Origin: Scytonematopsis contorta HA4267-MV1
GTDB lineage: Bacteria > Cyanobacteriota > Cyanobacteriia > Cyanobacteriales > Nostocaceae
Assembly (NCBI GenBank): GCA_019359035.1
Contig: JAHHIC010000079.1
Coordinates: 21,334 to 85,333, forward strand
Reading direction: 5' to 3'
Length of the DNA stretch: 64,000 nt
Numbering within the stretch: position 1 is the first letter of the stretch; every line of letters starts with the position of its first letter. A program made the position numbers and the translations under genes. The notes beneath the pieces were generated by a model. The model worked only from the letters and a program-made list of their open reading frames with translations. It was not told the DNA's origin and searched no databases. Below, in pieces: positions 17,564 to 25,100 of this stretch.

Positions 17564-17873
17564 TACCAAGAATCGCCACAAAAAATCTTTAACCGAGCAG
17601 TATCGCAATTGTTGCAGGTTATTAGAGATTTGCATTCGTTATATTCCAGTAGGACACTAAGTACTAAGTAGGCCAGCGTAACTAACTCATACTGCATCTG
17701 TAGATAGTGGAAGAAAGTGAAGCCAAGCAATCACAAGTCTTTAGTCACTTAACTGTCCGTTATATTATGTAGTCTAGGTTTATTTCCGCTAACTTACTTA
17801 AATGTGCCATATCCATAGCGTACCAGAAAGAGATGGCTGAAACGCCGAAAAAGTAAAATTTGATGTTAGAGTC

Positions 17874-17902
17874 TTGACAATAGCAAATATAAAAATTATT
17901 TA
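17874..17902 (+). promoter_or_regulatory. Possible sigma-70 promoter
   Basis: TTGACA at 17874-17879 and an AT-rich TATTTA about 17 bases on. The -35 is perfect but the -10 is poor, and the site is 800 bp from the first biosynthetic gene, so it is only a candidate. Confidence 0.22.
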
Positions 17903-18137
17903 TTATACTAATTTTAATTCAGAATACATATAGAGATATGATTTCTAAAACTCTTTCTATACAATAGCTTTAATCTTATCTCTAGATGTTTATCATAAAT
18001 AGTTTGTATTATTCAAGTCAAAGATATTTGAAAAACAAATTATTTTTATATTTTTTATACCCAATAATCTTGCCTGTTATACTAAACTACGGAGTTCTAT
18101 TCTTAAAAAGAAGCATTTTTTGACAAATAGTACAGTA

Positions 18138-18332
18138 CGGCGGAAATAAACCTACCATCATAAATTGCTAAAAAGCTCTTATTCTAAGCTTTTGTTGCCT
18201 TTGAACTTCGTACTCCTGCCTTCATCTACTAGTACAATAAGGCAGAAGTACGGAGGCAGAAGGCAGAAGGCGCAAAAGCTTATAATAATAAAAGCTTTTT
18301 GTCTGGTACTAATGGTCTATTTATTTCCGCCG
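18138..18332. repeat. ~195-bp MITE-like element with CGGCGGAAATAAA ends
   Basis: Left terminus CGGCGGAAATAAA and right terminus TTTATTTCCGCCG are perfect inverted repeats of 13 bases. The interior has GGCAGAAGG units and the hairpin AAAAGCTT...AAGCTTTTT. The right ~70 bases recur at 22074-22142. Confidence 0.6.
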
Positions 18333-18705
18333 ATGTATACTAGTAAGTTGGGTTATTATAGAAAGAAAGCGGCGTTAAAGAAGTAATTAATAATAAATTT
18401 GACTAAATATTTTGGTGACGATTGTTGCTACTTTGATAATTTTCAATTACACTGAATTTATATGTTGTAATTTAGTATTAATTTCGTACGTTTTTGCACG
18501 CTGTTGGCTTCTGTTAGGAGCAGTCCAAATTCGTAAATTTTGCGAATTTGAATCGCCGCCTCAGCCTTATAACTCACTACAGCTTTCTTTGTACCCAAAA
18601 GTGCTATAGTAGGAGTTGTTGAACGTTCAAGTTTAGGAGAAGAGTCGTAGCTTTTTATCTCGTCAGATGGGTCGAGAAATCTGAGGTTTAGAAAAAGCTC
18701 GTGAA

Positions 18706-20493
18706 ATGACAAATATTATGAACACTAAGCAAGAATTTTCGACCTTGGTAGACCTGCTGCGCTATCGAGGAACGCATCAACCCGAGCAAAAAGCCTATAC
18801 CTTCCTTTCTAACGGGGAAACTGAAACAGCAAGCTTGACTTATGGACAATTGTTACAGCAGGCACGGGCGATCGCAACTGAGCTTAGGAGGCTGGGGTTA
18901 GCTGGAGGCGAGCGAGCATTGCTACTCTACTCACCTGGTTTGGAGTTCATTTCCGCTTTCTTTGGATGTTTGTATGCAGGAGTGCTAGCTGTACCTGCTT
19001 TCCCACCCCGTCGTAATCAGAAGATTACCAGAATCAAGGCAATTTCATCTGATGCCCTGGCAAAGGTGGCGCTAACTGATACATCCATTCTCACAGACAT
19101 AAAGTATCAGTTAGCTCAGTATCCAGAATTGAGCAATATGCAACTCCTAGCAACCGATAGCATTGCCAACAACATCGTATTAGACTGGCAGGAACCAGAA
19201 ATTAGTAGCGACACCATAGCTTTCCTTCAGTACACCTCGGGTTCGACATCGGCTCCCAAGGGTGTAATGGTAAGCCACGGCAATTTGCTCCACAACTTGT
19301 TGGTTACAGATGTTGGTTGGAATCACACATCTAGTAGTGTCATGGTTAGCTGGTTACCAACTTTCCACGATTTAGGTCTCATCTATGGAGTACTGTTACC
19401 GTTACGCTTTGGTTTCCCATGCTATTTGATGCCTCCAACAACCTTCTTACAGCAACCTCGGCGCTGGTTAGAAGCTATCTCGCGCTACAGAGGCACCCAC
19501 AGTGCCGCTCCCAACTTTGCCTTTAACTTATGCATCCGCAAAATCTCTGAAGCACAGAAAGCAGATTTGGATCTGAGCAGTTGGAAAGTAGCTCTTAACG
19601 GCGCTGAACCTATCTCACCTGAAGTATTTGTGCGCTTTATTGAGACTTTCGTTGCCTGCCGTTTCCAACCAGATACCCTCTGCCCTGCCTATGGTCTAGC
19701 TGAAACTACCCTTGTAGTTTCTAAAGTCCATCATGGTAACCCAACCATCTTCTGTCACCTTTCCGATACGGACATAGGACAGAACCGCATTGTAGAAGTT
19801 TCTGCGGATGCTAGTAATTGCCAAACCTTGATTGGGTGTGGTGTGGTAGATTTAGATACAAATGTTGCAATTGTTCATCCTAAACGTCTCACTCGTTGCC
19901 TACCTAATGAAATTGGAGAGATTTGGGTGTCAGGTGTCACTGTAACCCAAGGTTATTGGATGCGACCAGAAGAAACAGAGCAAACCTTCCGAGCTTATAC
20001 AGCAGATACCAACGAAGGACCATTTTTGCGTACTGGTGATTTAGGGTTTATAAGGCACGGTCAGCTGTTTATTACCGGACGCTTAAAGGATGTGATTATC
20101 ATTCGAGGTAATAATCATTATCCCCAGGATATTGAATGGACGGTAGAATATAGCCATCCATCACTGCGTATGAACTCTGGGGCAGCGTTTGGAGTTAAAG
20201 TGGATAGCGAAGAGCAACTAGTCGTTGTTCAGGAGGTGGAGCGAAGTTGGTTCCGGAAACTGGATGTAAATGAAGTGATTGGAGATATTCGTCAGGCGTT
20301 AATGGCACAATATGAACTGCGGGTTTATGCAGTAGCTTTGATAAAGCCAGGAAGTATTCCGAAAACTTCAAGTGGTAAGATAATGCGTCATGCTTGTCGA
20401 ACCAAATTTCTGGAAGGAACCTTAGAAGTTTTAAATCCGGGTGGTGCTCATCCAGAACATCTAAAGAAATTAACTGTTATGAGTGTGATATAG
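18706..20493 (+). CDS. Fatty acyl-AMP ligase (HctA-like chain starter)
   Basis: 595 residues, normal for a FAAL. Motifs: TSGSTSAPKGVMVSHGNLL (about residues 177-195), VSWLPTFHDLGLIYG, PAYGLAETTL, TGDLGFIRHGQLFITGR and the C-terminal SSGKIMRHACR. FAALs activate a free fatty acid as acyl-AMP and pass it to an ACP; the ACP partner is encoded in the next gene. First gene of the assembly line, and by position equivalent to HctA of the hectochlorin pathway. Start ATG 18706 or 18718: neither has a good ribosome site. Chain length cannot be read from sequence; hexanoate would match hectochlorin. Confidence 0.92.
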   Translation: MTNIMNTKQEFSTLVDLLRYRGTHQPEQKAYTFLSNGETETASLTYGQLLQQARAIATELRRLGLAGGERALLLYSPGLEFISAFFGCLYAGVLAVPAFPPRRNQKITRIKAISSDALAKVALTDTSILTDIKYQLAQYPELSNMQLLATDSIANNIVLDWQEPEISSDTIAFLQYTSGSTSAPKGVMVSHGNLLHNLLVTDVGWNHTSSSVMVSWLPTFHDLGLIYGVLLPLRFGFPCYLMPPTTFLQQPRRWLEAISRYRGTHSAAPNFAFNLCIRKISEAQKADLDLSSWKVALNGAEPISPEVFVRFIETFVACRFQPDTLCPAYGLAETTLVVSKVHHGNPTIFCHLSDTDIGQNRIVEVSADASNCQTLIGCGVVDLDTNVAIVHPKRLTRCLPNEIGEIWVSGVTVTQGYWMRPEETEQTFRAYTADTNEGPFLRTGDLGFIRHGQLFITGRLKDVIIIRGNNHYPQDIEWTVEYSHPSLRMNSGAAFGVKVDSEEQLVVVQEVERSWFRKLDVNEVIGDIRQALMAQYELRVYAVALIKPGSIPKTSSGKIMRHACRTKFLEGTLEVLNPGGAHPEHLKKLTVMSVI

Positions 20494-20592
20494 CAATCAA
20501 CACCGGAATTCTGAATTTATCATTAGGACAGTCAAAAGCAAAGAGGAACTTTTTGTCAAAACACAAATAGCAATTGAGAAAAAGAGGAAATT

Positions 20593-22011
20593 ATGAATAT
20601 GCTCGCTCAAGACCAAATCAAACATTTTGTAGAGAAAGGATGGTGCGGTCCACTCGATATATTTTCACAGTCAGAAGTTGCATATTTTAAAGATTGTTTA
20701 GAAACTAATAGTTCCATCAAAGAAGTAGATAGTCAGCCGATGATGATGCTCTACAACAATGTTTTGAACATCAATACATCTCGCGACCTGCACCTCTTCT
20801 ACAAACCAATAGCGGAGATGTTTAAAAGCCCCAAGATTGTTCGGTTGTTAAATCAGCTGGGCGAACCTAATCTCTTATTGTGGAATACAAATGTTTTTTG
20901 CAAAATGCCAGGAGAAGGTGAGATTAAATGGCATCAAGTTTATGATTCTTATGACCCTAGCAGTTATGACCCTCAAAAACCAGCATTGCTTTACCCTGAA
21001 GGAGAAGATTTCTTAAACCTAACAGTATGGGTAGCTTTAGATGATGCGACTCTCGATAATGGCTGCTTGCGTTTTGCCAATAACACTCACTACAAAAAAT
21101 TTCAGCGTTTGCAGGTGCCTGCCGAGGAGGGAATGTTCGCAGGTGTGAAAAACCATAAAATGGTTTGGCAAGGGCGAAGGCAATATTCCGCAGTATTTGA
21201 CTTCAATGAGAATGAATGGGAAGTGGAAGCAGTACCGGCTCGGGCTGGTCAGGTTATTATCTTCACTGAGAGGGTAATGCACTGTTCTGGTGCTAATAAC
21301 TCCAATCAGCGCCGACTAGCTATTAACGCACGTTACGTTCGTCCAAGCGTGCAGATTTACCCCCATCGTTTGCAAGACGATTTCATTGATGAAAATTTTC
21401 ACAACATAAAAAGGCATTTCTGTATGCTAGTGTCAGGACAAGATAATTTCGGCATAAATGTTATTAGAGATTGGAACAATTTAGATGATACAGAAGTAGA
21501 ATTTCATAACATGAGCAATTTAGTACGTTTTGGTCATGTTGAATTGCCCCAAGGCAAACAACAAATAGAGATTGACAGTCTCTATCAACAGGTAATGGAG
21601 GGAGATTGTCCGAGAGCAGAACCAGACCCAATTCAGCACCCGCGAAAATATATTCAATGGCAAGCGTGGAATCAACATAAAGGAATGAGTCGCTGTGAGG
21701 CTATGAAGCGGTACAGCCAACTAATATCCAAACTGCCACGGGTAGATAGACAAAAGAAGCTGCCTTTAAGCGAGCAGATAAAAGCTTGGTTAGTTTCTTA
21801 TGTAGCTGAACTGCTTAAAATAGAACCAGATGAGGTGGATTGCACAGTTCCTTTTGAGCGATACGCTCTGGGTTCCGCTGATGCAGCAAGTCTGACGGGT
21901 GAACTGGGGGCTTGGCTGGAACGAGACCTTCCTGCTACTCTGTTTTACAATTACCCCAATATAGAAACTTTGGCTAACCATTTAGCTTCTGAAAGACCCC
22001 TTGTTTGTTAA
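20593..22011 (+). CDS. Fe/2-oxoglutarate oxygenase or halogenase - ACBP - ACP fusion (HctB-like)
   Basis: 472 residues, three parts. Residues 1-285: PhyH-type Fe(II)/2-oxoglutarate fold with the distal His and 2OG-binding Arg in VMHCSGANNS and RRLAINARY. Residues about 325-382: acyl-CoA-binding-protein-like segment (KYIQWQAWNQHKGMSRCEAM). Residues about 395-470: acyl carrier protein with the phosphopantetheine Ser in YALGSADAAS. The proximal metal motif reads WHQV where oxygenases have WHQD; losing this Asp is the hallmark of the chloride-binding halogenases (HxG or HxA), and halogenase-ACBP-ACP is the known layout of HctB. It may therefore gem-halogenate or otherwise modify the acyl chain on its own ACP. 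Valine at this site is unusual, so oxygenase, halogenase or inactive all remain possible. Confidence 0.85.
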   Translation: MNMLAQDQIKHFVEKGWCGPLDIFSQSEVAYFKDCLETNSSIKEVDSQPMMMLYNNVLNINTSRDLHLFYKPIAEMFKSPKIVRLLNQLGEPNLLLWNTNVFCKMPGEGEIKWHQVYDSYDPSSYDPQKPALLYPEGEDFLNLTVWVALDDATLDNGCLRFANNTHYKKFQRLQVPAEEGMFAGVKNHKMVWQGRRQYSAVFDFNENEWEVEAVPARAGQVIIFTERVMHCSGANNSNQRRLAINARYVRPSVQIYPHRLQDDFIDENFHNIKRHFCMLVSGQDNFGINVIRDWNNLDDTEVEFHNMSNLVRFGHVELPQGKQQIEIDSLYQQVMEGDCPRAEPDPIQHPRKYIQWQAWNQHKGMSRCEAMKRYSQLISKLPRVDRQKKLPLSEQIKAWLVSYVAELLKIEPDEVDCTVPFERYALGSADAASLTGELGAWLERDLPATLFYNYPNIETLANHLASERPLVC

Positions 22012-22196
22012 AAAGGCATCTATACTGGAGGCAGAAGGAATTAGATTTTTACCTTATGCCCTCTGCCCTCGTCGCAAAAGCTTATAACAAAAGCTTTTTG
22101 TCTGTTGCTAATGGTTGACTTATTTCCGCCGATGCGTACTAGCCTGTAGTAGACAAGCTGGCAAATCGGTAAAGAAAAAAATTAAGGAATATTGCA
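22012..22196. other. Intergenic gap with repeat and terminator-like hairpin
   Basis: Holds a short GGCAGAAGG-type repeat piece (22016-22070) and the repeat at 22074-22142. No gene. This is the largest gap inside the cluster after 18706. Confidence 0.6.
22074..22142 (+). repeat. Repeat shared with 18271-18342, upstream of the PKS gene
   Basis: Common sequence GCAAAAGCTTATAA, AAAGCTTTTTGTCTG, CTAATGGT and TTATTTCCGCCGATG followed by TACTAG. The AAAAGCTT/AAGCTTTTT stem with a T-run resembles a weak intrinsic terminator. Found only upstream of the FAAL and PKS genes in this window. Confidence 0.65.
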
Positions 22197-25100
22197 ATGG
22201 AACCCATAGCAATTATCGGCATTGGTTGCCGCTTTCCAGGTGCTGAAAATCCAGAAAGCTTTTGGCATTTGCTGCGGCATGGTATGCATACCATTACTGA
22301 AGTTCCATCAACTCGATGGGATGTTGATGCCTTGTATCACCCAGACGCAGCTACACCAGGAAAAATGAACACCCGTTGGGGCGCTTTTCTGGAACAGGTT
22401 GATATGTTTGAACCGAGTTTCTTTGGAATTTCTCCCCGAGAAGCAGAGTCAATGGACCCCCAGCACAGACTGGTCTTAGAGGTAGCCTGGGAAGCTCTGG
22501 AACATGCAGGACTGGCAGCAAATAAGCTAGCTGGCAGCCAGACAGGGGTGTTCCTTGGAATTGTTGCCAGTGACTACAGCAGGCTAGTATTTAACAATTT
22601 CCTCCATATAGACGGTTATGGCGGCATTGGTATCACGCCTAGCATTGCCGCGAATCGTCTCTCCTATATACTGAACTTGCACGGACCAAGCTTGGCAGTA
22701 GATACAGCTTGCTCCTCATCACTAGTAGCATTGCATTTTGCCTGTCAAAGCCTGCAAAGCGGTGAGTCTAATTTGTGCTTGGTAGGAGGGGTTAATTTGG
22801 TTTTGTCCCCCGAATACACTCTCACTTTTTCTCAAGCTCGGATGATGGCAGCGGACGGACTTTGTAAAACTTTTGACAAAGATGCCGATGGTTATGTACG
22901 TGGAGAAGGATGTGGTATAGTTGTCCTCAAGCGCCTTGGTGATGCCATCCAGGATAAAGACAATGTTTTAGCAGTTATTAAAGGCTCCGCAGTTAACCAT
23001 GATGGTCTAAGTAATGGAATCACCGCACCCAATGGGCTTTCGCAGCAGGCAGTTATCAGGCAAGCACTAAAAAATGCTGGGGTAGCGCCAGCCCAGATTA
23101 GTTATGTTGAAGCTCACGGTAGTGGCACTTCCTTGGGAGACCCAATCGAAGTTGAATCTATAAAAGCAGTATTAGGTCAAGGGCGATCGCCTCTTCAGCC
23201 ATGTAGGATTGGTTCGATTAAGACGAATATCGGTCATTTGGAAGCGGCAGCGGGGATTGCTGGTCTAATTAAGCTAGTTTTATCACTGCAATATCAGCAA
23301 ATACCACCCCACCTGCATTTAAAACAGCTGAATCCCTTAATTCAGTTAGAAGGGACACCTTTTTCTATACCTACTGAGTGCCAGTCTTGGTCTGTTGCTA
23401 CAGAACCTCGCTTGGCTGGGGTAAGTTCATTTAGCTTTGGTGGCACAAATTGCCATGTCATCTTGTCCGAAGCCCCTAAACAAGAAACCAGAGCTAATGA
23501 AAGCGAACGTCCTGTTCACATTCTTGCCCTCTCAGCAAAAAGTGAGAAGGCTTTGAGAGAATTAGTAGAGCGCTATGAGGCTCATCTGGAATTAAACTTA
23601 TCCGCAAAGCTAGCAGATATTTGTTTCACTGCCAATACGGCAAGACAGCACTTTGACCACCGCCTCTGCGTTACAGCAACATCTACAACACAGATGCAAC
23701 AGGTGCTACGTGATTTCGCGAGGGGAAAAGAGACAGACTTGATAACTGGTCAAATACGCAGTCGCAAACGCCCGAAGATAACTTTCTTATTTACTGGTCA
23801 AGGGTCTGTGTATCTCAATATGGGGCGTCAACTTTACGACACCCAACCTACATTCCGCGCCTACCTCGAACGCTGTGAAGAAATTTTACATCCCTATCTA
23901 GAACAACCTTTGCTCTCTGTCCTATATCCAGATATTAGCAATTCTTATTCAACATCTAACACCCAAAATCTAAAATTATATGAGACCGCCTATACCCAAC
24001 CTGCTTTATTCGCTCTGGAATATGCACTTTTCCAATTATGGAAATCTTGGGGTGTAGAATCAGATGCTGTAATGGGTCATAGTCTGGGGGAATATGTCGC
24101 CGCATGCGTCGCGGGGGTCTTCAGCCTGGAAGACGGTCTAAAATTAATAGCAACGCGGGGACGGTTAATGCAACAGTTGCCTCCAGGCGGTGAGATGTTG
24201 TCTTTGTTCGCATCGGAGTCTGTTGTGCGAGAGATAATTGCCCCCTATGCCGAGCAAGTGGCGATAGCAGCTCTAAATAGTCCCAACAGTGTGGTGATTT
24301 CCGGTAGCAGTGAAGCCATAAGTGCTATTTATAACAGTTTATCAAAGCAAGGAGTAAAGGCAAAATCTTTACAAGTATCCCATGCCTTTCACTCCCCCCT
24401 AATGGAACCAATGCTAGCGGAATTTGACGCGATAGCATCGCAAATCACCTATAACAAGCCCCGGATTCCTCTAATTTCTAATGTTACCGGACAACAGGTG
24501 AATAGTGACATCAGCACTCCTGGGTATTGGGTAAATCATATACGACAGCCAGTCCGCTTTGCTGATAGTATGCAGACCCTATATCAGGAAGGATATAAAG
24601 TTTTTTTGGAAATTGGCCCCAAGCCAATTTTGTTGGGAATGGGACGCCAATGTCTACCAAAGGAAGCGGGGGTTTGGTTGTCTTCTCTGCACCCAAATCA
24701 GGAAGACTGGCAACAATTGCTGGAAAGTTTAGGGCAATTGTATATCACAGGAGTGGAAGTAAACTGGTCAGGATTCGACGTAGATTATATCCGCAGCAAA
24801 GTGGTGCTGCCCACTTATCCTTTTCAAAGAGAACGGTATTGGGTCAAAACAGATAACCACAATCATGAAAATCTGTATTTGTCAAGTATTGAAAACCATA
24901 AAGCTCTGCGAGCGAGCGAAACAGACGAACTCAGCAACTGGCTGTACGAACTGGAATGGCGACCGATGGCTCGTTTTGGTGGGCAGTTACCATCAGAGTA
25001 CTTCCTGACTCCATTAGCAATTGCTCGGAAACTACGTCCTCTGATGCCGAAGTTAGCCTCTCAAGCTAACTTGGATAGCTACAGTCAACTTATGAAGCAA

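Larger units (their letters stand above)
17439..18705. other. Gene-poor region upstream of the biosynthetic cluster
   Basis: No credible gene in 1.27 kb; the short open frames have no ribosome sites or family likeness. It holds small repeats (17534-17563, 18138-18332, 18525-18553) and a possible promoter near 17874. The fatty acyl-AMP ligase gene begins at its right end, so the cluster promoter should lie here. Confidence 0.5.

Noticed and set aside
18165..18609. Two short frames upstream of the FAAL gene
   Set aside because: Mostly MITE/repeat sequence without ribosome sites or conserved residues.
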